From contig NZ_JADCJY010000001.1 of the NCBI RefSeq assembly GCF_014982715.1, positions 1,178,001 to 1,242,000 of the forward strand: 64,000 nt of DNA, read 5' to 3'. Below the pieces are notes generated by a model. The model was not told the origin of the DNA. It made no database searches and saw nothing but the letters and a program-made list of their open reading frames with translations. Below are positions 1 to 9,236 of this stretch, piece after piece. How positions within the stretch are numbered: position 1 is the first letter of the stretch; every line of letters begins with the position of its first letter. Made by a program: the position numbers and the translations under genes. This DNA comes from Gallalistipes aquisgranensis (GTDB taxonomy: Bacteria > Bacteroidota > Bacteroidia > Bacteroidales > Rikenellaceae).

Positions 1-1245
1 TATACGGCGCTCTACCATACATTGATCCATCCGAATCTTCTGAACGACGTGAACGGCGAATACCCGCTGATGGAACGGAGCGGCGAGGTCGGGACGGCCG
101 ACGGCGACCGCTATACGGTCTTCTCGCTGTGGGACACCTACCGGAACGTACATCAGCTGTTGACGTTGGTTTATCCGGAACGCCAGACCGGAATGGTGCG
201 TTCGATGATCGACATTTACCGGGAATGGGGATGGATGCCGCGCTGGGAGCTTTACGGACGCGAAACCTTCACGATGGAGGGGGACCCGGCCATAGCCGTC
301 ATCACGGACACGTGGATGAAAGGATTGCGGGATTTTGACATTGCGACGGCCTACGAAGGTTTCCGCAAGTCGGCGACGACCCCCGGTGCGCAGAACCGTC
401 TGCGCCCCGATATTGATCCCTATATTGAGCGGGGATATATCCCGCTGGGATTTTATACACAGGATCTGGCCGGGGATGTCTCGGTATCGCACGCATTGGA
501 GTACTATGTGGCCGATGCCGCGCTCGCACGGCTTGCCGATTCGCTGGGGCATCGGGAGGAGGCAAAACTTTTCCGCAACCGCTCGCTGGGCTACAAACAT
601 TATTACGACAGGGAATTCGGGACTTTCCGTCCGCTCAACGACGACGGGACCTTCCTTTCGCCTTTCGACCCGAAGGCGGGCGAGAACTTCTCGGCAGCGC
701 CTGGTTTCCATGAAGGTTCGGCCTGGAACTATACTTTCTTCGTGCCGCACGACGTGGAGGGACTCGCAAAACTGATGGGCGGCCGGAAGAAATTCGTGGA
801 AAAGTTGCAGAGGGTTTTCGACGAAGGATGGTACGATCCGGCGAACGAACCCGACATCGCTTACGCCTATCTGTTCAGCCGCTTCGAAGGCGAGGAGTGG
901 CGTACGCAGAGCCAGACGCGCCGTCTTTTGGAAAAGCATTTTACGGCCGCTCCGGACGGTATCCCGGGTAACGACGATGCGGGAACGATGTCCGCATGGG
1001 CCGTATTTACGATGCTGGGGCTTTATCCGGACTGTCCGGGAGAGCCGTATTATACGTTGACGGCTCCGACCTTCGACCGGGCGGAGATCGACACGGAACA
1101 GGGAACGTTGGTGATAGAACGGTACGGAGAGGGATACGTTCGCAAAATGACACTCGGCGGCAGGCCGTTAACGAAATATCGTATCGCGCACGAGGAGCTG
1201 CTCGGAGGCGGACGTCTGACTTTTGAACTTAAACATGAAAAATAG
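1..1245 (+). CDS. GH92 family alpha-mannosidase, C-terminal part (5' end outside window)
   Basis: The frame is open from base 1 and homologous to the catalytic half of the other two GH92 proteins here (YTALYHT, then FSLWDTYR, PHDVEGL and NDDAGTMSAWAVF). GH92 enzymes are calcium-dependent exo-acting alpha-mannosidases. The N-terminal beta-domain and any signal peptide lie upstream of the window. The acid-region motif reads DPANEPDIAY, unlike the HGNEPSHH of the downstream gene; Glu is kept but the surroundings differ, so its linkage preference probably differs too (inference). The second Asp-rich motif is intact. It directly abuts the next gene (stop 1243-1245, ATG 1246), so the two are probably co-transcribed and translationally coupled. 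Confidence 0.93.
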   Translation, partial: YTALYHTLIHPNLLNDVNGEYPLMERSGEVGTADGDRYTVFSLWDTYRNVHQLLTLVYPERQTGMVRSMIDIYREWGWMPRWELYGRETFTMEGDPAIAVITDTWMKGLRDFDIATAYEGFRKSATTPGAQNRLRPDIDPYIERGYIPLGFYTQDLAGDVSVSHALEYYVADAALARLADSLGHREEAKLFRNRSLGYKHYYDREFGTFRPLNDDGTFLSPFDPKAGENFSAAPGFHEGSAWNYTFFVPHDVEGLAKLMGGRKKFVEKLQRVFDEGWYDPANEPDIAYAYLFSRFEGEEWRTQSQTRRLLEKHFTAAPDGIPGNDDAGTMSAWAVFTMLGLYPDCPGEPYYTLTAPTFDRAEIDTEQGTLVIERYGEGYVRKMTLGGRPLTKYRIAHEELLGGGRLTFELKHEK

Positions 1246-4200
1246 ATGAAGATCGCAGAATTACTGGCCGCGGCCGCGCTGTTTCTGACTGCCTGTGCGC
1301 AGCCCGCCGCCGAAGAGGATTTTACCCGCTTCGTGGACCCGAGGATCGGCACGGGCGGCCACGGGCATGTTTTCATGGGGGCGAACGTTCCGTTCGGAAT
1401 GGTACAGGTCGGCCCCACGAGTATCCCTCAGGAGTGGGACTGGACGTCGGGTTATCACGAAAGCGACTCTACGGTTATCGGGTTCTCGCATACGCATTTG
1501 AGCGGTACGGGTATCGGCGACCTGTTCGACATAACGGTGATGCCCGTGGTGGGCGGGGTGACCTATGCCCGTGGATCGGCCGACGATCCGCAGTCGGGAT
1601 TGTGGTCCTATGCCGACCGGAGAGAGGAGATCGCAAGGCCGGGTTACTATTCCGTGCCGTTGACGAGATACGGCATTTTGGCTGAGATGACGGCCACAGC
1701 GCGCGTGGGACTGCATCGCTACACCTTCCCTGCGTCGGCGGATGCCGCCGTAGTGTTCGATCTGGAAAACGGCGGCTGCTGGGACAAAGCTACGGAGACA
1801 CATCTGGAACAGGAAAGCGACAGGTGCATCAGCGGCTGGCGCTATTCGACCGGCTGGGCCGAGGACCAGCGGGTTTATTTCGTGGCCGAATTTTCGAAAC
1901 CCTTTGAGAAGTTCGAAACTGTGAATGACAGATACGCCCGGCTCTCTTTCACAACGGACGACGGTGAACAGATGTTGCTGAAGGTAGCTCTTTCTCCGGT
2001 AAGCGTGGAGGGTGCGAAGGCGAATCTTGCGGCGGAGCTTCCCGGATGGGACTTCGACGAAACGGTACAGGTTGCCGGGAGGGCGTGGAATACAGAACTG
2101 TCGAAAGTACGCATCACCACGGCCGACGAAACCGCAAAACGGATTTTCTATACGGCGCTGTACCATACGATGGTGGCTCCGTCGCTCTTTTGCGATATGA
2201 ACGGCGACTATCGCGGTTCGGACCGCCAGATACACCGCAACGCGGATTTCACGAACTACACGACTTTTTCGCTATGGGATACCTATCGGGCCGCCATGCC
2301 GCTGATGACCATTATCCATCCCGAACGGATGGCGGACATCGTGCAGACGATGCTGCATATTGCGGACGAGCAGGGGCGCCTTCCGGTATGGCATCTGTGG
2401 GGCAACGAGACGGACTGCATGGTGGGTAATCCGGGCATTCCTGTCATTGCGGACGCCATCGTGAAGGAGATCGGAGGATTCGACCGGGAAAAGGCTTTTG
2501 AAGCCATCAGGAAAACGGCGATGAATCCTGACCGCGGCAACGGTCTCCGGATGCAGTACGGCTATATCCCGTGCGACCTGTTCAACGAGGCGGTGGCTTA
2601 CGACATGGAGTATGCCCTGGCCGACGGCGCTGCGGCGCGTGCCGCTGAAGCGCTGGACAAAAAGGAGGATGCTGCATATTTCGCCGGACGCAGCCGCTCC
2701 TACCGCAACTATTACGATCCGTCGACGCGCTTCATGCGGGGCCGCGACTCGAAAGAGGGCTGGCGCACTCCGTTCAATCCTTTCGCATCGACGCACCGCG
2801 CCGACGACTACTGCGAGGGCAACGCCTGGCAATATACGTGGCTGGCGCCGCACGATGTCGAAGGTCTCGAGGAGCTGTTCGGTTCGCGCACGGAGATGAT
2901 CGAGAAACTCGATTCGCTTTTCACGGTCAGTTCGACTGTCGAAGGCGGCGAGACCTCGCCCGATATTTCTGGCCTCATCGGCCAGTACGCCCACGGCAAC
3001 GAACCGAGCCATCATGTGCTCTATCTCTATACGATGCTGGGCCAGCCGTGGAAGACGGCCGAACGGGTGCGCGAAGTGCTTGCGACGCTCTATCACGCTG
3101 CACCCGACGGACTTTCGGGCAACGAGGATGTGGGACAGATGTCGGCCTGGTACGTCCTCTCGTCACTGGGTATGTACGAAGCGGAGCCTGCGGGCGGACG
3201 CTACTGGTTCGGATCGCCGCTTTTCGACCGGGCGGAACTGAAGGTCCAGGGCGGTATGTTTGTCGTTACGGCAGAAAACAACTCTTCAGAAAACAGGTAC
3301 ATCCAACGGGTATGGCTGAATGGACGTCCCTATACGAAGCCCTACCTGTGGCACAAGGACCTGATCTCCGGCGGAGAACTTCGTTTCGAGATGAGAGACA
3401 CCCCGAAGGTGTGGTACTGTCCGGAGGAACCGGACAGGTATGCCGACCAGCGTCCGGCGAAGGCAAGGCGGCTTTTCCGGTCGGAAGCCGTGGAAAAGGA
3501 GATAGCCCGCGTATGCAGCATGCTGACCAACGAACGGTTGCGCTGGATGTTCGCCAATTGCTTTCCAAATACGTTGGATACCACAGTGCATTATGAAGAG
3601 GACGAGAACGGGAAACCGGACACGTTCGTCTATACGGGAGACATCCCGGCCATGTGGCTGCGGGATTCGGGAGCGCAGGTGTGGCCCTATGTGCAGTTGT
3701 GCGGCAGGGACCCGCAGCTGCAAAAGATGATCGCAGGAGTCATCCGGCGACAATTCCGGCTGATTAATATCGATCCCTATGCCAATGCTTTCAATGTCGG
3801 CCCGACAGGAGCCCATAACAAAACGGACCTTCCCGAAGCGGACCCGAGGGTTTTCGAGCGCAAGTGGGAAATAGATTCACACGGTTATCCCATCCGCCTG
3901 GCGCATCATTATTGGAAAACCACGGGTGACACGTCGGTATTCGACACCGAATGGATCGAGGCGATGCACAATATCGTGAAGACACTCCGGGAGCAACAGA
4001 TGAAGGCCGGACCCGGCGAATACACCTTTCTGCGTACGACGGACCGTCAGCTCGATACGCGCTGCCACGTGGGACGCGGGAACCCGGTGAAACCCGTGGG
4101 ACTGATCGCGTCGGCTTTCCGGCCCTCGGACGACGCCACGACTTTCGGATTCCTCGTGCCGTCGAACTTCATGGCCGTCACGTCGCTGCGCAAAGCAGCC

Positions 4201-4779
4201 GAGATACTGACGACGGTGAACGGCGAGAAAGACCTTGCCGCGGAGTGTACGGCACTGGCAGGGGAGGTGGAAGAAGCATTGCAGAAATACGCTGTGGTCG
4301 AACACCCCGAATACGGTAAGATCTACGCATTCGAAGTGGACGGATTCGGCAGCCGTTTCCTGATGGACGACGCCAATGTGCCGTCGCTTTTGGCGATGCC
4401 TTACCTGGGTGATGTAGAACGCACGGACCCGGTCTATGAAAATACGCGGCGATTCGTATGGAGCGAAGCCAATCCCTATTTCTGGCGGGGTGCGGCAGGC
4501 GAAGGGATCGGCGGACCTCACATCGGCGTGGAGATGATCTGGCCGATGAGCATCATGATGCGGGCCTTTACTTCGACGGACGACGAAGAAATTCGAGACT
4601 GTATCTGTCAGCTTATCACTACCGATGCCGGTACGGGGTTCATGCATGAAAGTTTCTCACGGCACGATGCCTCGAACTATACCCGGGCCTGGTTCGCCTG
4701 GCAGAATACCCTGTTCGGGGAACTGATCCTCAAACTGGTGAACGAAGGGAAAACAGATTTGTTGAATTCCATAATATGA
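1246..4779 (+). CDS. GH92-GH125 fusion alpha-mannosidase lipoprotein
   Basis: A 1177-residue two-enzyme protein. The N-terminus has a lipoprotein signal with lipobox LTAC (Cys about 17). Residues about 30-710 form a complete GH92 module with HGNEPSHH (Glu586) and NEDVGQMSAWYV (Asp628). Residues about 750-1170 form a GH125 module with the signature DIPAMWLRDS (Asp799-Ser808). GH125 enzymes are exo-alpha-1,6-mannosidases; GH92 removes alpha-1,2/1,3/1,4-mannose. One polypeptide could therefore strip branches and then the alpha-1,6 residues of high-mannose N-glycan or mannan. Each module is near its normal family length, so this is a genuine fusion and not a misread stop. It sits between two other GH92 genes, 0 and 7 bp away. 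Confidence 0.94.
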   Translation: MKIAELLAAAALFLTACAQPAAEEDFTRFVDPRIGTGGHGHVFMGANVPFGMVQVGPTSIPQEWDWTSGYHESDSTVIGFSHTHLSGTGIGDLFDITVMPVVGGVTYARGSADDPQSGLWSYADRREEIARPGYYSVPLTRYGILAEMTATARVGLHRYTFPASADAAVVFDLENGGCWDKATETHLEQESDRCISGWRYSTGWAEDQRVYFVAEFSKPFEKFETVNDRYARLSFTTDDGEQMLLKVALSPVSVEGAKANLAAELPGWDFDETVQVAGRAWNTELSKVRITTADETAKRIFYTALYHTMVAPSLFCDMNGDYRGSDRQIHRNADFTNYTTFSLWDTYRAAMPLMTIIHPERMADIVQTMLHIADEQGRLPVWHLWGNETDCMVGNPGIPVIADAIVKEIGGFDREKAFEAIRKTAMNPDRGNGLRMQYGYIPCDLFNEAVAYDMEYALADGAAARAAEALDKKEDAAYFAGRSRSYRNYYDPSTRFMRGRDSKEGWRTPFNPFASTHRADDYCEGNAWQYTWLAPHDVEGLEELFGSRTEMIEKLDSLFTVSSTVEGGETSPDISGLIGQYAHGNEPSHHVLYLYTMLGQPWKTAERVREVLATLYHAAPDGLSGNEDVGQMSAWYVLSSLGMYEAEPAGGRYWFGSPLFDRAELKVQGGMFVVTAENNSSENRYIQRVWLNGRPYTKPYLWHKDLISGGELRFEMRDTPKVWYCPEEPDRYADQRPAKARRLFRSEAVEKEIARVCSMLTNERLRWMFANCFPNTLDTTVHYEEDENGKPDTFVYTGDIPAMWLRDSGAQVWPYVQLCGRDPQLQKMIAGVIRRQFRLINIDPYANAFNVGPTGAHNKTDLPEADPRVFERKWEIDSHGYPIRLAHHYWKTTGDTSVFDTEWIEAMHNIVKTLREQQMKAGPGEYTFLRTTDRQLDTRCHVGRGNPVKPVGLIASAFRPSDDATTFGFLVPSNFMAVTSLRKAAEILTTVNGEKDLAAECTALAGEVEEALQKYAVVEHPEYGKIYAFEVDGFGSRFLMDDANVPSLLAMPYLGDVERTDPVYENTRRFVWSEANPYFWRGAAGEGIGGPHIGVEMIWPMSIMMRAFTSTDDEEIRDCICQLITTDAGTGFMHESFSRHDASNYTRAWFAWQNTLFGELILKLVNEGKTDLLNSII

Positions 4780-4786
4780 CCTGATC

Positions 4787-7078
4787 ATGAAAAATCTTGT
4801 GGTGATTGTTCTTGCCGCCTTGCTCTCGGGCTGTTGCCGGCAATCCGCCGAAGAGCTCCGGCTCCCCGGCGACTACGTTACGACACTCGCGGGCACGCAT
4901 TCGGACTATTCGTTCTCGACGGGCAATACCTATCCGGCTGTCGCCGTTCCCTGGGGCATGAATTTCTGGACGCCCCAGACGGGAAAGATGGGGGACGGAT
5001 GGATCTATACATACGGCGCCCATACGATCCGCGGACTGAAACAGACCCACCAGCCCTCGCCGTGGATCAACGATTACGGACAGTTTTCCCTGATGCCCGT
5101 ATGCGGCAAGGGCAAGATCGACGAAGAGGCCCGGCAAAGCTGGTTCTCACACCAGTCGGAGACGGCCAAGCCGTACTACTATTCAGTTTATCTCGCCGAC
5201 CACGATGTCGTGGCAGAGATGGCCCCGACGGAACGTGCCGCGATCATGCGCTTTACTTTCCCGGAGAGCGATGAGAGCGGCATTGTAATTGATGCCTTCG
5301 ACCGGGGATCACAGCTGAAAATGCTCGACGAGCGGACCATTGCTGGTTATACGACGCGCAACAGCGGAGGAGTGCCGGAGAATTTCAGGAACTATTTCGT
5401 CGTCCGCTTCGACAAACAGATCGAGTCGTACCGGTTCTACGACGGGAAACGGCCGTCGGACGGCAACGGTGTTACGGGCGAACACGCATTGGCGGGAATC
5501 TACTTCACCACACACCGTGGCGAACGGGTGACAGTGCGCACAGCCTCGTCCTTCATTTCTGAAGAACAGGCCATACGGAACCTCGAAACGGAACTGGGCG
5601 GGGACGATTTCGATGCAGTGAAAGGGAAGGCACAGTGCCGCTGGAACGAAGTGCTCGGCCGGATCGAGGTTTCCGGGGGGACCGAAGAACAATATCGGAC
5701 TTTCTATTCCTGCCTTTACCGGTCAACGCTCTTCCCCCGCAAATTTTACGAAATCAATGCGGAGGGCAAACCGGTACATTACAGCCCTTATAACGGAGAG
5801 ATACTGCCCGGGTACATGTACACCGATACGGGATTCTGGGATACGTTCCGCAGTCTGTTTCCGCTGTTGAATCTCGTTTACCCTTCGGTCGGTGCCGAGA
5901 TACAGGCAGGTCTGGCCAATGCTTACCGCGAGAGCGGTTTCCTGCCCGAATGGGCATCTCCCGGACACCGCGGCTGCATGGTGGGCAACAACTCGGCCTC
6001 GGTGGTTGCGGACGCCATTCTGAAAGGCATTACGCCAGAGGAAGACATTGCGACACTCTATGAGGCGATGCTTGCAGGACGCAGCAAGGTACATTCCATG
6101 GTAAGCTCCACGGGACGCTGGGGGCATGAGTACTACAACACGCTGGGATATGTTCCCTATGACGTGGATATCCCGGAGAATGTGGCCCGCACGCTCGAAT
6201 ATGCCTACGATGACTGGTGCATCGCTCAGGTGGCGAAGCTGTTGGGCCGGGCCGAAGATGTGCGGATACTGGAGGAAGCCTCGCGGAATTACGGAAATCT
6301 GTTCGATCCCGAAACGAAACTGATGCGGGGACGGAATACGGACGGCACGTTCCAGTCGCCATTCAGCCCCTACAAATGGGGGGATGCCTATACGGAAGGC
6401 AATGCCTGGCACTACACATGGTCGGTGTTCCACGACATCGGAGGACTTTCCGATCTGATGGGCGGTAAGGCCGAATTCGGGAAGATGCTCGATTCCGTGT
6501 TCGTCGTACCGCCGATCTATGATGACAGCTACTATGGCGTCCGCATCCACGAAATCACGGAGATGCAGGTGGCCAACATGGGTAATTATGCCCACGGCAA
6601 TCAGCCTGCACAACATATAATCTACCTCTATAATTACATCGGACAGCCGTGGAAGACACAATTCTGGACCCGTGAGGTAATGGACCGTCTTTACTCCGCG
6701 AAACCGGACGGTTACTGCGGTGACGAGGACAACGGCCAGACTTCGGCATGGTATGTCTTTTCGGCTCTGGGATTCTATCCCGTATGTCCGGGAACGGACG
6801 AATATGTCGTCGGCTCTCCGTTGTTCCGAAAAGCGGTCATCCATTTGGAGAACGGCGAGAATATCGTGATCGAAGCTCCTGGCAATAGTCCCGAAAACCG
6901 TTATGTGAACAAAATGACCGTCGACGGCGAAGTTTCGGAGAAGACATTTCTGAAATACGACGATCTTCGGAACGGGGCAAAGGTTCGTTTCGATATGCAA
7001 AAAGAACCGGACAAAGAACGCGGCACGAAAACCGGGGACGTCCCCTATTCGATGAGCGACAGAACACACTCCTCTTAG
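4787..7078 (+). CDS. GH92 family glycosidase lipoprotein with Gln in place of the catalytic Glu
   Basis: A 763-residue lipoprotein (lipobox LLSGC, Cys about 16), which is full length for GH92. The N-terminal beta-domain (about 25-290) is followed by the alpha/alpha barrel with GFWDTFRS, EGNAWHYTW, AHGNQPAQH (Gln606) and DEDNGQTSAWYV (Asp646, Asp648). In characterized alpha-mannosidases of the family the equivalent of Gln606 is the Glu that protonates the leaving group. Gln at this site has been described for a GH92 enzyme that cleaves mannose-1-phosphate linkages, where the leaving group needs no proton. The substrate here is thus possibly phospho-mannose rather than plain mannan (inference). 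It is the last gene of the mannosidase cluster, followed by a strong hairpin. Confidence 0.92.
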   Translation: MKNLVVIVLAALLSGCCRQSAEELRLPGDYVTTLAGTHSDYSFSTGNTYPAVAVPWGMNFWTPQTGKMGDGWIYTYGAHTIRGLKQTHQPSPWINDYGQFSLMPVCGKGKIDEEARQSWFSHQSETAKPYYYSVYLADHDVVAEMAPTERAAIMRFTFPESDESGIVIDAFDRGSQLKMLDERTIAGYTTRNSGGVPENFRNYFVVRFDKQIESYRFYDGKRPSDGNGVTGEHALAGIYFTTHRGERVTVRTASSFISEEQAIRNLETELGGDDFDAVKGKAQCRWNEVLGRIEVSGGTEEQYRTFYSCLYRSTLFPRKFYEINAEGKPVHYSPYNGEILPGYMYTDTGFWDTFRSLFPLLNLVYPSVGAEIQAGLANAYRESGFLPEWASPGHRGCMVGNNSASVVADAILKGITPEEDIATLYEAMLAGRSKVHSMVSSTGRWGHEYYNTLGYVPYDVDIPENVARTLEYAYDDWCIAQVAKLLGRAEDVRILEEASRNYGNLFDPETKLMRGRNTDGTFQSPFSPYKWGDAYTEGNAWHYTWSVFHDIGGLSDLMGGKAEFGKMLDSVFVVPPIYDDSYYGVRIHEITEMQVANMGNYAHGNQPAQHIIYLYNYIGQPWKTQFWTREVMDRLYSAKPDGYCGDEDNGQTSAWYVFSALGFYPVCPGTDEYVVGSPLFRKAVIHLENGENIVIEAPGNSPENRYVNKMTVDGEVSEKTFLKYDDLRNGAKVRFDMQKEPDKERGTKTGDVPYSMSDRTHSS

Positions 7079-7095
7079 AGGAAACCACCCCTTTT

Positions 7096-7130
7096 CGGAC
7101 CTGCCTTTCCATGCTGGAAAGGCAGGTCCG
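7096..7130 (+). terminator. Hairpin after GH92 cluster
   Basis: A perfect 15-bp inverted repeat (arms 7096-7110 and 7116-7130) with a 5-nt loop lies 17 nt after the stop codon of the last GH92 gene. The following T-run is weak (GTTT), while the opposite side has CCCCTTTT. It is a likely transcript end or 3' stabilizing stem. Confidence 0.7.
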
Positions 7131-7376
7131 GTTTACAGGACTACGATCTCCGCATCGCCCGCCTTCCTTCCGGATACATATATTCGGTCGGGGCAGCCCC
7201 CGACCGGCAATCCACTTGCAATAATCAAGGCGAGGTTTCGTCAGGCCTTTCATTCCCGGCCGGAACAACTGTCTGCAATGCCCCAAGTTGAAATAACATT
7301 GCAGAGAGCCAATATTGATTTTCAAAAACATTTTGTCGAAATTTGTTTCTGCAACAGCCCAAAAAGAAGATGACAA

Positions 7377-7407
7377 TTGCATTTTCCGGATATGTTTTTT
7401 ATATTCG
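7377..7407 (+). promoter_or_regulatory. Bacteroidetes-type promoter in a gene-poor gap
   Basis: TTG at 7377-7379, a 20-nt spacer, and TATATTCG at 7400-7407 fit the Bacteroidetes consensus (TTTG, 19-21 nt, TAnnTTTG with Y allowed). It would start a transcript near 7413, some 240 nt before the next coding sequence. Confidence 0.5.
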
Positions 7408-7412
7408 CATCG

Positions 7413-7583
7413 ACATATTGAAACCACGGAAAGTGTAAGTTTATTCTCGGTGTTTAATCTGGAAAATTCAACGGGAGAGAATAGGCAGACATCTTACTGC
7501 GCGTTGTATCCATCCGTGGATATAGGCGTGGGGCTGTTGCTTGTTTTATCCCGAGGCTATTCCAGAGCCCTACACCTAAAATG
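7413..7583 (+). ncRNA. Possible structured non-coding RNA or long 5' leader
   Basis: No convincing gene lies between 7079 and 7652; a short open frame at 7315-7584 has no recognisable features and overlaps the promoter. Downstream of the promoter the sequence can fold into stems: 7442-7448 with 7477-7483, closed by 7436-7440 with 7493-7497; a small hairpin at 7507-7522; and a 13-bp stem 7523-7535 with 7566-7578, with one mismatch, one G-U pair and a roughly 30-nt loop. I do not recognise a known RNA family. It could be an independent small RNA or the leader of the gene at 7653. Confidence 0.28.
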
Positions 7584-7652
7584 AGCTTCCGGCACCACGC
7601 TTTCTTCGTTTATTAAAGCTGTCGGGGTGCGGACGGCGCTTTTTCGAAGCCT

Positions 7653-8477
7653 ATGAAAAAACTGATTTTACTGGCGTGCATCGTATTGTGTGCCGGAAAT
7701 GTCTCGGCGCGGAAAGTGGGTGTCTACTGTTTCTTCGCCGACGGTACGAATGCCGTCTATGAGGACGAAAACCTCCGGGTCGTGATCGGGGTTGACGGAG
7801 GAAAACCTTGTTGGATCGTGGCAAACAAATCGGACAGGACACTTTACATCGACAAGGGTAATTCGTTTTCTTACAAAAACAACGAGCCGACCTGTCTTTT
7901 CACCAATGCCTCCTACACCAGCGGCAAGGAGAAAAACACAGGCCTCGGCATCAATCTGGGAAGCGTCGCCAATGCCGCAGGGATCGGCGGAATAGCCGGA
8001 ACGCTCATGGGCGGTATGAACGTCGGAGGAGGACGGACCACCCAAAATTCGACGACCGTTCATGAACAGCGCGTGTTGACGCTTGCCCCCAAAGCCGTCT
8101 ATAAACTTTGCGATTGGACGATCGGGGTTTCCGACATCGCCCGAATAGGCTTTCGTCCCCGAAAAATCGGCCGGACATGGCATTTCGAAAATACGGACAC
8201 CCCCTATTCGATACGGGGTGTGTTGCGCTATTCGCAAACGGAAGATTTCTCGGAAACATGGGATGTGACGGTATCGAACTATGTCAATGACATCGCATTG
8301 GACAAACGTCAAAGCCTTCGTAAATTCGAAAAGGCTCAGGTAGTCAATAACCCCGTGTATGCGAACCGCAGTTTTTGCGCCTTTCATGAGGGACAGAATT
8401 ATGCGACTGTCGCCTACCTCTTCGGAGGCTGCCTCCTTATCGGAGGCATTGCGGGAGCGGTAGCGGCTTCCGCCTGA
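7653..8477 (+). CDS. Secreted protein of unknown function
   Basis: A 274-residue protein with a Sec signal peptide (about 1-19, cleavage near NVSA). A globular region of beta-rich character follows, then a small Gly-rich hydrophobic stretch at about 102-125 (GLGINLGSVANAAGIGGIAG) and a C-terminal Gly/Ala hydrophobic segment (about 255-274) that could anchor it in a membrane. I do not recognise the family. The gene stands alone: a possible structured leader precedes it and a strong terminator follows, so it is probably monocistronic. Confidence 0.75.
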   Translation: MKKLILLACIVLCAGNVSARKVGVYCFFADGTNAVYEDENLRVVIGVDGGKPCWIVANKSDRTLYIDKGNSFSYKNNEPTCLFTNASYTSGKEKNTGLGINLGSVANAAGIGGIAGTLMGGMNVGGGRTTQNSTTVHEQRVLTLAPKAVYKLCDWTIGVSDIARIGFRPRKIGRTWHFENTDTPYSIRGVLRYSQTEDFSETWDVTVSNYVNDIALDKRQSLRKFEKAQVVNNPVYANRSFCAFHEGQNYATVAYLFGGCLLIGGIAGAVAASA

Positions 8478-8494
8478 TACATAGCATCAGAACA

Positions 8495-8527
8495 AAAAAG
8501 GGCGGATGGTGTCCATCCGCCCTTTTT
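8495..8527 (+). terminator. Intrinsic terminator
   Basis: A perfect 15-bp stem (8495-8509 and 8513-8527) has a 3-nt loop and starts and ends in A5/T5 runs, so it can work in both directions. It ends the preceding unknown-protein gene. Confidence 0.9.
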
Positions 8528-8603
8528 CGAGTGACCAGTGAACGGAAAGAAATACCGTCCGACTCCATTTAGCATCAGCCACTTACTTTAATTTTCCCTA
8601 ACC

Positions 8604-8636
8604 TTGCCGTTTTTACGTGAGTTCTTCGTATCTTTG
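8604..8636 (+). promoter_or_regulatory. Promoter of yqeY
   Basis: TTG at 8604-8606 and a canonical -7 element TATCTTTG at 8629-8636 (spacer 22 nt). The predicted start of transcription, near 8643, lies upstream of the ATG at 8661. This argues against the longer open frame that would begin at 8604. Confidence 0.7.
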
Positions 8637-8660
8637 GCATGCAAAACAAAAACGACCGAC

Positions 8661-9110
8661 ATGAGACTTGAAGAACAAATCAGTGAAGGCATCAAACAAG
8701 CCATGAAAGCGCAGGACAAAGCCCGTCTGGCCGCCCTGCGGAACGTGAAGAAATATATCATCGAAGCGAAAACCGCAGGCACGGAGATCGCCGAACTGCC
8801 CGATGCCGAAGTGATACGCATCATCCAGAAACTCTGCAAACAGGGACAGGATTCGGCTGCCATCTACCAGGAACAGAAAAGGGACGACCTCTACAACGAA
8901 GAAATGGGACAGGTAAACGTGCTCAAAGAATTCCTTCCCAAGCAGATGGATGACGCCGAATTGACCGAAGCGATCCGTGGTATCATCGCCCGTACGGGAG
9001 CCACGTCGATGAAGGAGATGGGAAAGGTAATGGGAATCGCCACCAAGGAACTTGCAGGCCGGGCCGACGGTAAGGAGATTTCGAACAAAGTGAAAGCCTT
9101 GCTTGCCTAA
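8661..9110 (+). CDS. yqeY: GatB/YqeY domain protein
   Basis: A 149-residue protein of the YqeY family, homologous to the C-terminal tail domain of GatB. It opens MRLEEQISEGIKQAMKAQDK, is all-helical and Lys/Glu-rich, and ends GKEISNKVKALLA, the usual length and ending. GatB's tail contacts tRNA in amidotransferases; free-standing YqeY is thought to relate to tRNA or amidation metabolism but its role is not settled. The start at 8661 is chosen because a good promoter (8604-8636) occupies the upstream extension. No partner amidotransferase gene is nearby. Confidence 0.93.
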   Translation: MRLEEQISEGIKQAMKAQDKARLAALRNVKKYIIEAKTAGTEIAELPDAEVIRIIQKLCKQGQDSAAIYQEQKRDDLYNEEMGQVNVLKEFLPKQMDDAELTEAIRGIIARTGATSMKEMGKVMGIATKELAGRADGKEISNKVKALLA

Positions 9111-9236
9111 AAGTCCGCCGACAGAGAAAGCAGAAGCCGTATTTTCCGGATGTCCTTTCCCCGGTTCCGTCGCAGTCAAACCGTCTCAGGGCCCATTTCA
9201 CCGTCAAAGATCATCATCAGCAATCCGTCATTATCT

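Noticed and set aside
7315-7584. An 89-codon open frame in the 7.1-7.6 kb gap
   Set aside because: It has no family resemblance, starts before the promoter and lacks a ribosome-binding site; structured RNA explains the sequence better.
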